Shown here: positions 1 to 12,500 of the stretch, piece after piece
Layout of the letters: the number at the start of each line of letters is the position of its first letter
How positions within the stretch are numbered: the first letter of the stretch is position 1
Assembly (NCBI RefSeq): GCF_947242115.1
Contig: NC_074714.1
Location: forward strand, 34,792,323 to 34,856,322
Reading direction: 5' to 3'
DNA length: 64,000 nucleotides
DNA from: Biomphalaria glabrata
Lineage: Eukaryota; Mollusca; Gastropoda; Planorbidae
Program-made: the position numbers and the translations under genes
The notes under the pieces: generated by a model
Told to the model about the DNA's origin: nothing
The model's database searches: none
What the model saw: only the letters and a program-made list of their open reading frames with translations

Positions 1-996
1 AAAATATAAGGTACATATTGATGTTTCAACCCATTTGTTAATTATGTTGCACACAGAATTTGATCTTAAATTTTATCATTAGTTAATATAAAATGAAAAA
101 AGGTTGTACCAGGTGGGAGGGGCGATACATGCAGTCGCCTTCCGCCCATCGGACAAACCACAATACTTTTTTCTTTTTGTATTTCAGTTAAGAAATTACA
201 AAATTTAAAAAAAAAGTCACTTATATAATTTATATATGCTATAAATTAAATTCTGCTATCGAGTCACCCCACCCCTTATTAATTAATACCAAATGCATTA
301 GCAGAAATTATAAAAAGGAGCGAGGATTAACGTTTTCACTCTACCGCCTTCTCCCCTTTCCAGACGAAAACATGACGTTTTAAAATAGAATAGTCAAATA
401 TTTTCTGTTATTTTAAGAAAGACCCGGTTTTGGAAAATTTAGAATTCATATGAAATTTTTCATTATAAGAGTAACAATTGAGATGAGCTCTGAACCCAAA
501 TATTATTTTCCTAGTCACCTTTTTCCAACTTTTACTCAAACTGATATTTTTCAATTGTATAACTATAACTCACAATATATTATTGAATACTAAAAATGCA
601 AAAAATTAAGAGTAGAATCTAATTGGCCCACTTTATTTCTCCTCCCACTTTCAAATTTTTTTGTTTAGAGCTTTGAATTATAGTTTTGTAACAAAACAAA
701 GTTACAAACATGCTTATTAAACAAAATTTATCACTTACAAATGAGCTTTTTTAAAAAAATATTATTTTTCGAATATTGTTTTTTTTCGGCGGCGATTCTA
801 TCGGTCTAAATCTAAATATGTGGGGTATCTTATCTTTTCTAGGAACAAATTGGTTGTATTTGCATTGTGGTAAGGGCCTGTAAATTCACATTAGAATATT
901 TTTCAAGTAAAACATTTTCAAAAGGTCCTTTTTGAATAGGATGAATAATGAGCTGTAGATGTCTGAAGAAGGGGTTTTGATGTAAAGATTGCAAGA

Positions 997-1002
<6 letters not shown>
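1..1002 (+). repeat. Fragment of the hAT-like repeat family (internal part)
   Basis: This stretch aligns by eye with the inner part of the complete element at 59614-61724 (from about 60455 onward) and with 26215-27180. Shared phrases include the start 'tataaggtacatatt', the block about cgatacatgcagtcgcctt, and the end 'ggatgaataatgagctgtag'. The left end is cut by the window edge, so termini and target duplication cannot be seen. Confidence 0.75.

Positions 1003-1074
<72 letters not shown>
1003..1074. repeat. (TA)n microsatellite
   Basis: About 72 bases of alternating T and A. The same family carries TA runs at comparable inner positions in its copies near 21530 and 61600, so the run probably travels with the element. 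Confidence 0.95.
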
Positions 1075-1076
<2 letters not shown>

Positions 1077-1094
1077 CCTTATTATATATATTGA

Positions 1095-1545
1095 ATTCTT
1101 ATATCGAGTCGCCTCCCATTATTCAAAATCTTAAATGAAATCTTTAGCAAAAATTATAAAATGGAGACTTTACCTCTTTTCCGACGAAAACATGACTGTC
1201 AAAACAGAATCGTCAAACAGGGCTAATGAAAGCAAAGCACCATACATTTGTCATAATTATTTAAAGAAAGACTGTTTAAGAAAATTTGGAATTATTGAGA
1301 AACTGTTAAGTATAATAGTTACAATTAAGATTAATTTCTGAACCCAAATAGTTTTGTCCGAGTCATCATTTTCCAATCAGTACTCAGTCTCAGATTTTTC
1401 TATTGGGGACTATAACTCACAATGTATACTTGAATCCTAGATATACAAAAATTTTAGAGTAGACTCTAATTAGTCTACTTAATTTCTCCTCCCTCTTTCG
1501 AATTTTTGTTTTGTTCAAAGCTTCGAATTATAGTTTGTTTTTTAG
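1095..1545 (+). repeat. Second, partial copy of the same hAT-like repeat
   Basis: After the TA run the sequence returns to an earlier point of the family consensus. It matches about 26465-26920 and 240-690, including 'atcgagtcgcc', 'cgacgaaaacatgac' and 'agcttcgaattatag'. This indicates a duplication or a second truncated insertion next to the first. Confidence 0.65.
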
Positions 1546-2176
1546 ATTACAACGTGATATATAGTCTTGCCTTTATCTAACTGCGAGATTAGTGAATAGT
1601 ACCATTCTTTGTTGAATAGAACGTCCTCTGAAATTATGGCCACTAGCTGAAGTGAGCGAAGAAATTAAAAGCTACTATTCTTTTAAGATGCTTCTAAAAT
1701 GGTCTTTCATCTTAAATATAAAAGTTCTTTTTTTTTCATATTTGAAATAAATGTCAATGGTATAATAAATTGAAATTGACTTCGTCCCAACTTCAAAAGC
1801 CTACCTGTTGACCATTCAAAAGTGATCTAAGAGTCTTTTTGTCTGATCCTGATCTAATGATCTGACATTGATTATTGTGCATGCTAAAAGTTTTTGTCTT
1901 AACATCTCTATCAACAAGTACCCATTTATTGAATGTGGCGAAACATCCCAGACCTGTTTATTTTGTTGTTTCGTATACAAATATCATGAAATACGACAGT
2001 AGTTGGTGTAAGGATATCTAAAAGTAGTTCCAGGTATTTTAACATAGATACTATAATAATTAAGTAGCTATCGTTCAGAACTTCTCTAGAATAAAACAAA
2101 TTCAGTGTAGGCCTACATTGTTTGCTTGGTTACAAAACAAAAATACAGGACATAAGTACTTAAATTTAGCACATAT
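1546..2176. other. AT-rich stretch without recognised content
   Basis: No supported open frame, RNA gene or repeat match was found by eye on either strand. Confidence 0.5.
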
Positions 2177-2179
2177 ATA

Positions 2180-2245
2180 CAGGGCCGCCGCTACCTATTG
2201 TGCAATGTGTGCATTGCACGCAGGCGGCCGACTTTAGGGGGCGGC
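2180..2245. repeat. hAT-like terminus with a perfect 20-base palindrome
   Basis: A terminus-like CAGGGCCGCCGCTACC is followed by a self-complementary word at 2200-2219 (TGCAAT arms around a short centre). The CAGGGCC start resembles the terminal repeat of the small element at 8780-9030. I did not find the other end, so this may be a lone transposon end. Confidence 0.4.
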
Positions 2246-3660
2246 CAAATCATTATTCCAAGGTGACTTTTATAAAAAAATAAGTTAAATAAAAAATGTT
2301 CTTAAATATTTTATATAAATTCTAATTATTCCATTATCCTTTGAAAATATAAACGATATTCGTACATAAGAAATTATTTTGGAAACTAGAACCAAAAAAA
2401 TAGAGCAGTGTACGAGGGAATCCCACGGGTTTTTCTATAGGCACCTACTCATTTCTGGCCTTGAATTTTCGCGGTTGTTAAAATATTTGTTTGAGTCGAA
2501 TAGCGCGCACTATAAGTAGATCTATTACATAATTAAAAAGTCAAAAAAGGGGTGTTATGGAGTGTGTGTGTGTTTCCTAGGCGGCGGTAAGACGAGGTTA
2601 AGCGATTGATATCAGTTTATTTTATTACTATTAGATCTATATCTCGTCTCAAGTTAAATCTTGAATAATAACAGTTATATTGAGTTCTTGTTCACAAAGA
2701 AGTTTGTTCAAGTTTTCTAAAGTTTAGTTATTAACAAATATAAAACGCCTACAAACGCTACAACGGTTCAGTTGTACTAGCTGTCTTGAGCTGCAAGCCA
2801 ACAACCAACCAACAACGGGAAAGGGGGGGGGCGGCGAAAAAAATGTTCAGACCCCTCGACGACTTGAGTGGAAACCTGCCGTATCTTCAATTCTACCTTC
2901 AGGAGGAACTTTTTACAAGGCTTACACATTATGTAAACAAGACGTTAATTTGGTTTCTATCATTTCTATACACAGTGTTCAGTTAAAGAAGGCTAAATGA
3001 AAAATAAAACCTAAAAGTTGTGACTAAGTTTCTTTTTTTTTACTACATTCTAAAAAAAAAAACCTCACTGACCTCACTATTGGAGCCTACATTGCTCCCT
3101 GGGCTACAGCTTCTAAAAGGGGCTCCAACGAAAATATTGTTATCTAGGGAGTCGCCACCCAGGAATGTGAGAAACACTGGCTTACTATGTTTTATTTCAA
3201 ACCATTGTTTAAGTGACTTGTATTTCGGATTATTTACTTTGTATTAAACTCATGAAAAATATTCAGGGCTGAGTTGCTTCATTTGTTGGATAAATTTGTA
3301 GGCAACTCTGAATCCGTTTATGTCAGATGATTGTGGATACAATGCACATCTCTCCAAAATACAATCGTGATAATTATTATGAAAATTTACGAACGTTGAA
3401 AAAGTTTTGATGGCTTTTGTATTTCAAGCTTTTATTTATTATTATACTTTAACTTACAATAACAAACACGTGATCATACCACGTCCAGACCATGTAACAC
3501 TATTGAGCAGTCAAAGTTCTCAAGAAATTGTATATAGATCATGATTATTTCCGTTGTTCATCGTAATATACCCGCCGCAGCTCATCAATTATAATCGTCG
3601 CAAATATAGGAGCATAAGCGAGTAGTCAGAACGAGATCAGTTTGTAATGTTTATTACAAA
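2246..3660. other. AT-rich stretch, no gene supported
   Basis: Only short chance open frames are present. There is a run of nine Gs near 2825 and several T runs. No splice-supported coding segment or recognisable repeat was found. Confidence 0.45.
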
Positions 3661-3662
3661 GA

Positions 3663-3925
3663 ACTATTAATTCAGATTTCTGCAGGCACGTATATTCAAA
3701 ATTGTTCCTAGTGCATGGCTCATGGTTGTACTAGAGGGATACAACAGCGGTGCAAATATGCAAGGAAAAAATGGAATGGTCTGCAAAAATGGATTTAAAT
3801 CAAAGGCCACTTTTGGAACAGCGGCAAGCTGTCTCCATAAGGATCTGTCACTGGCAACGTAAAGTTTGCCGTTTCTGTTGCAATGGAATCGATAGCCCCA
3901 CTCACAACCCTCCTCTTTTCTCAAT
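3663..3925 (+). pseudogene. Coding-like fragment, unassigned
   Basis: Composition here is more balanced than in the flanks. One frame reads FRFLQARIFKIVPSAWLMVV and continues with Gly- and Cys-bearing sequence to a stop near 3861. A neighbouring frame then stays open with coding-like composition (VTGNVKFAVSVAMESIAP). This looks like a decayed exon or retrocopy with a frame change, but I do not recognise the family. It could equally be a chance pattern. Confidence 0.25.
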
Positions 3926-4079
3926 TAGCTTATTGCTAAAAATAATTTATTTCTTTAAAAAAAATAATTGATAAGTTGCACTCAAATACGCTCAACTAAT
4001 GCGTTCTATTCTCTGATGTCAGCTTACGGCTAGATCTTTATTGTTATTCCATCACTTACCTACAATCCTTATGTTAACT

Positions 4080-4475
4080 CTGTCTGTCTGGTAAAAAGTT
4101 TGAACACGTTATTTCTCACACACCCATTCTGGGATCAAGTTGAAATTTTGCACACTTATTCATTAGTATAGACAAGACATGAATCCATAAAAAGAAATAA
4201 CCTATTAGTGATATAAGTCAATTAATTACTGGTAATTAATTATTTAGTTTTATATGAAGAGAAATGAATCATTCGGTATTCTCAGATACGGCTTAATATG
4301 TAGCGTTTCGTCCCCGTAGATACTTGAACACGATATTTCTTCGAAACCTATTCTCGGATCATATTGAAACTAAGCACAATTATTTATTGCAACTAGCAAA
4401 ACAGGAATCAATTTTAAAAGTAACCAAGTAGTCAATTAATTATTAGTAATTAATTATTCGGTTTGATATCGAATA
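4080..4475. repeat. Two diverged tandem units of about 215 bp
   Basis: Phrases recur in the same order in both halves: 'gaacacg(t/a)tatttct', a 'ttgaaa' block, 'caattaatta(c/t)tggtaattaattattc/t'. The first unit lies about 4090-4270 and the second about 4320-4475. There is no coding content. Confidence 0.6.
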
Positions 4476-4678
4476 GGGAAATAACTTTTACATTCTTGAG
4501 TGATATAGTTGTAAATGCGAAGTTTTTCCCTTAGATTAGGCTACATTTCTTTTTAAATTGATTTTTTATATTTTGATCCTTTTCGATTTTAGATCCATTG
4601 CTTTTTTTCATGATCCATCTCGAACTACAAACGACTGCATTCTACATGAACCAAAACAGTTTGATATATCCTCTAGAA

Positions 4679-5558
4679 CAGTGATTCCCAAAGTGGTCTA
4701 TATAGACCTCCAAGGGGTCTCCAAAAGTGAAAAAATAAATTGGGGGGTCTATGAGACGTTCACGGGGGTCTACGATAATAGATTTTATTTAAGCAGGTCG
4801 TGACTTTAATTTTTACATCTCATTAATGTAATTTTTTCATGCACAAATAAATGATTTGTATCTTGGTTAATCCTTTAAATATTTATCCTGCTATTCAAAC
4901 GAAAAATTGTTGGATTTAATATCAATACCTATTTAAATAGCTTAGATTTGTCTACTTGTAACTAACGTTACTAGCTAGGTGGGTAGCAAGCCAAGGCAAA
5001 TGAGCCCTTCCTGCTCGAAGCTTACTGGTTTAGGAGCCAGTTCCTCGCCTTCACCCCTTCTGCTCTCAGTGAAAACAGTTCTGCCGACTCAATATTTGAG
5101 CCACACGTGAAAGATCAAGAAATACACGAGAAACTGCTCTTTGCGAAAACTTTTACAATGATACTTAAGGCAAATCTACTAATAAATTAATATTAAAAGT
5201 TTGAAGGACTACTTCATAGATTAACGATTTCCTTGGTGAAACATAATATTCGTAGCAACGTTTAAGTCTGCCAAAAAAAAAACATTTCCAGTGTGTTTGG
5301 TGATTCCAGCAGTACATATTAATTGTTATTTTAATTGGTTTTAATTTGAATTTTATCAATATAAAAGAAAGATCTCTATAACTTACAATGCAGCTTTAAA
5401 TTACTTTTTCACTCTTCAACTCACTACAGTTAGAAATCAGTTTTTTTTTTTAAATTTGATGAATTTGCAAAAATGCAATATAAGTTAAGCAAGGGGTCTA
5501 CCAAAAACCAGAAAACGTGGCAAGGGGTCTACAAGACAAAAAAGTTTGGGAACGACTG
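4679..5558. mobile_element. Non-autonomous hAT-type DNA transposon, about 0.88 kb
   Basis: The left end reads CAGTGATTCCCAAAGTGG and the right end is the inverted GTTTGGGAACGACTG, the classic hAT terminal motif. TCTAGAAC occurs directly at both borders (4672-4679 and 5559-5566), giving a target duplication of 7-8 bp as expected for hAT. 'ggggtct' motifs sit inside both ends. No transposase frame is present, so it depended on a partner. It ends about 120 bp upstream of the secreted-protein exon. Confidence 0.85.
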
Positions 5559-5677
5559 TCTAGAACTATATGCCTATAGAGAGAGACTACCATTAAGCCC
5601 GTCACTGTTACAAAACAGCGTGTTAGAACAATGGGTCTTTATAAATAAGTTTAAAATTCATCTTTTAAATTTTCAGA

Positions 5678-6446
5678 ATGATGAGAGCTTTCATAGTAAC
5701 ACTAGTCTTTGCACTAACACAAACAAGTTCACAGTCTGACGTCATACAGCCAATGACGTATTTCTACCACGCTAACAATATTCCATACACGCTCTACTCT
5801 AGCTATGTGTGCTACATATTTAGAAAGCATGAGGGAAAAAGTAGCATTGTTGGTCAAAGAGAGAGACATTCTAATTACCAAGCATTAGAAGATCTGTTAA
5901 CCTCATTTGCTGGGCAGTATGCTCCGGCATCAATGCGTCACCAGGATTACATCACAACTTTCTTCCCTAGAAGTTCTAGCGAATCTTCAGATTTTATTAA
6001 AATGTCAGAATCCCTAAAAAATTCATTAACTTCAGAGCTAAATGTATTTCAACTTTACAAACTTCGATCAGCTCTTCAAACCAGTTTAACTCTGTGTGAC
6101 CTGAAACTTTTGATCAAGTTAATTTACGGGACGCAAACAGAAAAAGCACTGGAGGCTTTGTATTTAGTTCAACCATTTTTTATTCAAGACAACGTTTCAA
6201 CGTTTGACAGGCAGAGACCTCTGGCTGAAATAATTGTCGCATTTAATGGTCTCCAGAAAAAGGTTCAAATTAATCTCCACGAAATGTTGGCTGTTGACGA
6301 CATATTAAGAGTTGCCATCAGTAATATGCTGCCACATGAACTGGAAAGAGAAGAAAGAGATGATGCTGAGATTGCCATGATTGTCTTGAGTAAATGGAAA
6401 CTCACACGTTTGGACATTGAGAGTTTATTCAACAACTGTTCACAAG
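5678..6446 (+). CDS. Exon of a secreted protein with signal peptide; probable 5' coding exon of the mucin gene
   Basis: An acceptor (tttaaattttcag) ends at 5676 and is followed at once by ATG ATG AGA, so the start codon lies just inside an exon whose 5' UTR begins upstream. The first about 20 residues (MMRAFIVTLVFALTQTSSQS) form a good signal peptide. The next about 235 residues are mixed polar and hydrophobic, probably mostly helical, with few cysteines, ending ...LFNNCSQ. I do not recognise the domain. The donor is CACAAG|gtaatt at 6446/6447, leaving phase 1. An acceptor at 9563-9564 (ctttagag) restores the open frame of the large mucin exon with matching phase. No other gene lies between, so the two exons probably belong together, though an extra exon in between cannot be excluded. 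The frame reads on past the donor into a poly-A tract, which I take as intronic. Confidence 0.75.
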
Positions 6447-6633
6447 GTAATTTAGGATTTTGTAAAAAAAAAAAAAAAAAAACACAATCGTTTTTTCAAA
6501 TTTTTCTCAAATTTATTTCGTTCGTTGAGGTGACCGTGGCAAATTGTTATATGTTACTTAGATTTTGCTTTTAGCAATGAACTATATATTATATATAATA
6601 TTGTACAACTTTTTCAATATTAACTACTGAAGG

Positions 6634-7176
6634 CATAGGCGTAGTGAGAGGGGGCAAGGGGATTATGCTTTGTGCAGTCCAGTATTCGTTGCAATAAATT
6701 TGCCACTGTTCTTAGTTTGAATTTTTAAAAATCGATTTAAACATAACCGTTAAACCAAAACCAGTAGCGTAGCTAGGAATTTGCCATCATTTGGGCGCCC
6801 TGGGGGGCTTCACCTCTTTGGGGGTCCCTGTATTTTGCGTAATACTTTATAGTATTATGTAATGGAAAAAACACTCCCTTGGGGCCCCCCTCAAGTGTGA
6901 GCCCAGGGGATTTTCAAATTGTTCCTTATTAGCAATACAAACAGTATAGTATTTTGCAGAAGCTAAGTGTAGTAATTATTCGTAAAACTTGTATAAATTT
7001 CTGTTGGGTAATACATTCTTATGTTATTTGTAATGTATTATTCATTATTAAATGAATTCTATATATAAGCCTATATTTATATAACCATGTGATTTTTTTT
7101 TTAAAAGCGGTGTATGGGGGGGGGAGGCCAAAAAAGTACCGTACCTCGAGCACCAGATATGCTCACTACGCCTCTG
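6634..7176. mobile_element. Non-autonomous hAT-like element with GGCGTAGTGAG ends
   Basis: The left end is CATAGGCGTAGTGAG and the right end, inverted, is CAGAGGCGTAGTGAGC. Flanks ACTGAAGG (6626-6633) and ACTGAAAA (7177-7184) agree at six of eight positions, a worn 8-bp target duplication. A second G-rich element end ('agtagcgtagctagg', from 6764) appears nested inside. The inner right-hand part matches 18755-18840, so 17369-18843 is a larger member of the same family. Confidence 0.7.
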
Positions 7177-7693
7177 ACTGAAAAAAAAAACATTTCCTAA
7201 ATCAAATTTGGAGATGTGGAAAACAGTGGATCTCTTTATCAACGGTTCCAAATCGCTACTCAAATTGCAACTTAATATAGGCCCACATTGTGTTGGCTAG
7301 GATGTGGTTGCCATTTAATCGACCAAACGACGTGTTGAAAATATATTTGTTCATTCTTATTCTAAAGCTCATAAAGTTCAGGTAGAAAAATGGCGGAAAT
7401 CAATGTAGGTAAGCTAGATTTATAAAATACAATAGTTGTATTGATTGTTTAGGTCTTATTTAGGGTTAGGTAAGCTTTAGTTTTAAATTTAGCATTGCAA
7501 TGTTGGATTGCACTATTCAAAGCTTATTTTCATTATTACTTCTTAACAAACGTTGCTCATTTTTTAGCATTGTTTTATTATGTTTGTAAATATTTATTAA
7601 TATTGATGAAGCGATTACCAATACTCACACCTTGAACACCCATTGGTCTTTGGACTGAAGCTTTTGTTTTAATCTTATATGATACAGACGTTA

Positions 7694-7835
7694 CTTCAAA
7701 AAAAAAAAGATGATTACGTCCTACGAGTCATGCATTTAGTCATGCACCAATGACCTAAACTCCGCCAAGTCACCGGTTTTCCTGACTAGTTCAGGCAACC
7801 CATTCCATGCTCTAATAGCTTTAGGGAAGAAGGAG
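7694..7835 (-). mobile_element. LINE 3'-end fragment (C-terminal RT-ORF tail)
   Basis: On the minus strand the frame reads SSFFPKAIRAWNGLPELV followed by GDLAEFRSLV and a stop. This is the conserved tail motif (SFFP..IRAWN.LP) of many invertebrate LINE polyproteins. The same tail with the same following 3' sequence occurs on the plus strand at 14640-14905. It is 5' truncated. Confidence 0.7.
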
Positions 7836-7895
7836 CTTTAGCACAAATTTGTCCTAGCATATGAAACGAGGAATGTTGTTGTCTGCTATATGCTT

Positions 7896-8771
7896 TGATA
7901 TTATACTACAACAGATCTGTTCAACCTTAAGAACAACTTGGTGTGCAAGGCAGTACACAGTTACTTTGACAGTCTCCAGAAATGTGGACTGCCAATATCA
8001 GCTCGGTAGGTTAACATTGTTTCGATAAGATGTGTTTAAAAGATTTACATTATTCAATATTTATAGATCTATTTGTTATGATAACGGATCCAGTCACTTA
8101 AGTAGACGAATGTATAATGTCTGTATAAAAAAAAAGATCCAAATCCATTTTACAATCCCCTCTCTTCATGGGCTAAAAACGTTGGATGGAAAAAAGTTCT
8201 TTAAAACGGCTCTAACAATTTTCCTTGCAGTAATGTTGAGTTTAAGTAGGTAATTCAAATAAAGTGGGACTGTCACTATCATTCTATCAACAGATATTGT
8301 TTAGTAAATAGAGATTAATTATTGTGAAATACGAATAGATTGAAAGCTCAAGGGAACTTTAAAAATACATTAAACGGTCATGGTGACTCTACACATAAAC
8401 TAAAAGTTAATGGGAACTTTAGAAATACATCAATAGCCAATAGGAACTTTAAATATGCAATTATCGAATTAAATCTGACACGGCTTTAAAATCTAACTGC
8501 ATAATTTTTTTTATTTGTTCGAACATGAGCAAACATCTCTCTGCCCTTTTTCTCTTGCTCTGCCCTTTCCCTCATGCACTGCCTTTTCTCTCATGTCCTC
8601 CTAACTATCTTGTGCCCTGTTATGTTAGCTGTATGTTAGTTCTAATGCCCCAAACAATCGTCTGCGTTTCAAATTACAGTTGCATGCATGAGAAACAACA
8701 TACATTTATGTCAAACTGCATTAGCAGGCTTTATAGTACCAACCAGTCGACCTGCGGCGTAGCATGCGCCG
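7896..8771. other. Intronic AT-rich DNA, nothing assigned
   Basis: No exon with splice sites and no RNA gene could be supported. The phrase 'acggctctaac.attttc' near 8205 also occurs near 14955, suggesting a shared repeat, perhaps LINE 3' UTR. Confidence 0.4.
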
Positions 8772-8779
8772 CTATTTTG

Positions 8780-9030
8780 CAGGGCCGGACTTAGGCCACT
8801 GCAACCTATACGACCGCAGTGGGCCCCGCACTTTCATAGGACCCGCGCTAATTCAAGGTGTATGAATTATTAAATTAAACCATTTTATAACTTGAAACAG
8901 ATTTCCCGCGCCCACCTGTCGATTTCCCAGGTGGAAATCTCCCTGCTATTTAGTGATGGGTGAATATACATAGTAGATTACTTGTTCTCTTTCCATAACT
9001 TCTTGGTCACAATGTTTAAGTCCGGCGCTG
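8780..9030. mobile_element. hAT MITE, 251 bp
   Basis: Ends CAGGGCCGGACTTA and, inverted, CAGCGCCGGACTTA are near-perfect terminal inverted repeats. Flanks CTATTTTG (8772-8779) and CTATTTAG (9031-9038) match at seven of eight bases, the hAT target-site length. There is no coding capacity. It lies in the probable mucin intron, next to a SINE. Confidence 0.85.
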
Positions 9031-9044
9031 CTATTTAGTGTTTG

Positions 9045-9184
9045 TAAAATGTTTGTTTGTAAAATGTTTTACATGTTTCGGATGTTCCTTTAGAGTTGAA
9101 GGACAAAGGGGGATGGGCGCGGGCAGGGTTTGATAAATCCAAACGACAGTCCAGCGCGCAAACCGCACGACCAGGCAGCCATCC
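9045..9184 (-). mobile_element. tRNA-derived SINE, minus strand
   Basis: Read on the minus strand from 9184 it starts GGATGGCTGCCTGGTCGTGC, carries an A-box-like region and a B-box-like region (about aaaccctgcc), and ends near 'gtaaaacattttaca'. The same element occurs on the plus strand at 30946-31125 and, more diverged, at 19147-19300. Confidence 0.75.
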
Positions 9185-9564
9185 TTAGTGACCGGTGAAT
9201 ACTTGTTCTTCCCCCCCCCTCTTGTTTTTTCGTGGTGTGACTATCCGCAGAAATAAGAGAGTGATCTTTCCTTTACTTCTTCTTCTCGTCCAAACTCTTG
9301 AGCGACGAAGAGAATTATATATATAGATAACTTATTTTTTTTAATTAAGTAAAACTAAGTTAAAGTCTTGGTGTTTCTATATGAAGTATTATTGCCATTA
9401 CGGTATATTAAATCTATTCTTATGAAAATGATATAAAACATTTGGTTTACTGTAACACTCCTTTCACTGTATGTTTTACTGACATTCTATTTTTTTAAAT
9501 ATTTTGTATAAGTTTTAAGTTAATAGAAAAATAATTTATCCTTTCGTTTTTTTTTTCTTTAGAG

Positions 9565-12500
9565 TTCAGTACTTTAGGTTAAAGTGTACAACTGAACACG
9601 GAATGACTTCTACTTCAATAGCACCAACGTCTAATAGTACTTCAAGACCTACATCAACTAAAAATACCGCTACAGCCTCTTCAACAAATGCAAATGTAAC
9701 AGCAACTACAAGTAAAACAACACCTTATACATCACCAACAACTAAGACAACACCTAATACATCATCAACAACTAAGACAACACCTAAATCATCAACAACT
9801 AAGACAACACCTAATACATCATCAACAACCAAGAATAAATATAATAAAACATCACCTACAACTAAAGAAACAACTAATACATCCTTAACAACTAAGACAA
9901 CATCCAATACAACACATTCATCAACTACAGCTAAAGTAATATCTACTACAAAATTATTAACAACTAAAACAACATTCACGCCTGCAAATACATCTACTAA
10001 AATGACAACATCATCTACAAATACAACTTCAAAACTTACTAGTACAACTGTAAGTACAACAACAGCCTCCACCTTTACATTAACTTCAAATAAAACAAGT
10101 ATTACAACTACACCAACAACTACAACAATGACTACATCTACACCAGCATCAACTACTACAACATCTACTACAACAACACCTACTACAACATCAACTATAA
10201 CAACACCTACTACAACATCAACTATAACAACACATACTACAACATCAACTACAACAACACCTACTACAACATCAAGTACAACATCACCTACTACAACATC
10301 AAGTACAACATCACCTACTACAACATCAAGTACAACAGCACCTACTACAACATCAAGTACAACAACACCTACTACAACATCAACTATAACAACACCTACT
10401 ACAACATCAACTACAACAACATCAAATACAACAACACCTACTACAACATCAACTACAACAACACCTACTATAACATCAAATACAACAACACCTACTACAA
10501 CATCAACTACAACAACACCTACTACGACATCAACGACAACAACACCTACTACAACATCAAGTACAACAACACCTACTACAACATCAACTACAACAACACT
10601 TACTACAACATCAACTATAACAACACCTACTACAACATCAACTACAACAACTCCTACTACAACATCAACTACAACAACACCTACTACAACATCAAATACA
10701 ACAACACCTACTACAACATCAACTACAACAACACCTACTACGACATCAACAACAACACCACCTACTACAACATCAACGACAACAACACCTACTACAACAT
10801 CAAATACAACACCAACTACAACATCAACTACAACAACACCTACTACAAAATCAACACCTACAACACCAACCACAACAACATCTACAATAACATCAACTAC
10901 AACAACACCTACTACACATTTAACTACAACAACACCTACTACAACATCAAGGACAACAACAACTACTACAACATCAACTACAACAACACCTACTACAACA
11001 TCAACTACAACAACACCTACTACAACATCAACTACAACTACTTCAAAATTAACTACAACAACACCTACTATATCAACTACAACAACACCTACTACAGATT
11101 TAACTACATCAACACCTAATACAACATCAACTATAACAATACCTACTATAACATCAAATACAACACCAACTACAACATCAACTACAACAACACCTACTAC
11201 AAAATCAACACCTACAACACCAACCACAACAACATCTACAATAACATCAACTACAACAACACCTACTACACATTTAACTACAACAACACCTACTACAACA
11301 TCAAGGACAACAACAACTACTACAACATCAACTACAACAACACCTACTACAACATCAACTACAACAACACCTACTACAACATCAACTACAACTACTTCAA
11401 AATTAACTACAACAACACCTACTATATCAACTACAACAACACCTACTACAGATTTAACTACAACAACACCTACTACAACATCAAGTACAACAACACCTAC
11501 TTTAACATCAACTACAATTACACCTACTACAACATCAAGTACAAAAAAAACTACTACAACATCAACTACAACAACACCTACTACAACATCAACACCTACA
11601 ACAACCACAACAACATCTACTACAACATCAACTACAACAACACCTACTACAAAATTAACTACAACAACACCTACTACAACATCAAGTACAACAACACCTA
11701 CTACAAAATTAACTACAACAACACCTACTACAACATCAAGTACAACAACACCTACTACAAAATCAAATACAACAACACCTACTACAACATCAACTACAAC
11801 AACACCTGCTACAACATCAGCTACAACAATACCTACTACAACATCAGCCACAACAACATCTACTACAACATTTAATACAACACCAACTACTGCAACGCCT
11901 ACAACAACATCAACTACAGCAACATTGACTACAACAACTTCGAAGACAACATTAACTACAATAACACCTAATACAATATCACATACAACACATATTACAA
12001 CATCGAATGCAAGAACACCTACGACTACATCAAAAACACATACTGCTACCTCAACTACAACATCAAATACAACCACATCTAATACATCATCAACACACAC
12101 TACAGCATCAAGAACAGCAACAACTACAACACTTACTACAACAACAACTATAACATCAAATACAACATCAACTAGAGCAACAACTAATACAACACCCAAT
12201 ACACCATCCACTGCAAAAACACCTACTACAACGACTCCATCTACAGCATCAACAACAACATCAACACTTGGTAACATTACAACATTTGATACAACTATAT
12301 TATCTTCTACAGCACCTACATTAATAGCTACTACTACATTGACTAATACAGCAACAGATAATGTTCAGCCTGAATTTCAGTTTGGACTGAACTTTATAGC
12401 TGAATCTGAACATGAACCTAGCTTTGAACCTCAGTCTGAAATAAATATGGAACCTGAATTCAAACCTGAATCTGAAATAGATCTGGAAATGAAATCTGAA

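Larger units (their letters stand above)
6447..9564 (+). other. Probable intron of the mucin gene, filled with transposons
   Basis: Between the phase-1 donor at 6447 and the acceptor at 9563-9564 no supported exon was found. The space holds two hAT-type elements (6634-7176, 8780-9030), a LINE tail (7694-7835) and a tRNA-derived SINE (9045-9184). The remainder is AT-rich. Confidence 0.5.

Noticed and set aside
9725-12277. An 850-codon open frame on the minus strand opposite the mucin repeats
   Set aside because: It arises because the Thr-codon repeats (ACA/ACT) lack minus-strand stops. The product would be monotonous Val/Asp, and the plus frame has splice support and a sensible composition.
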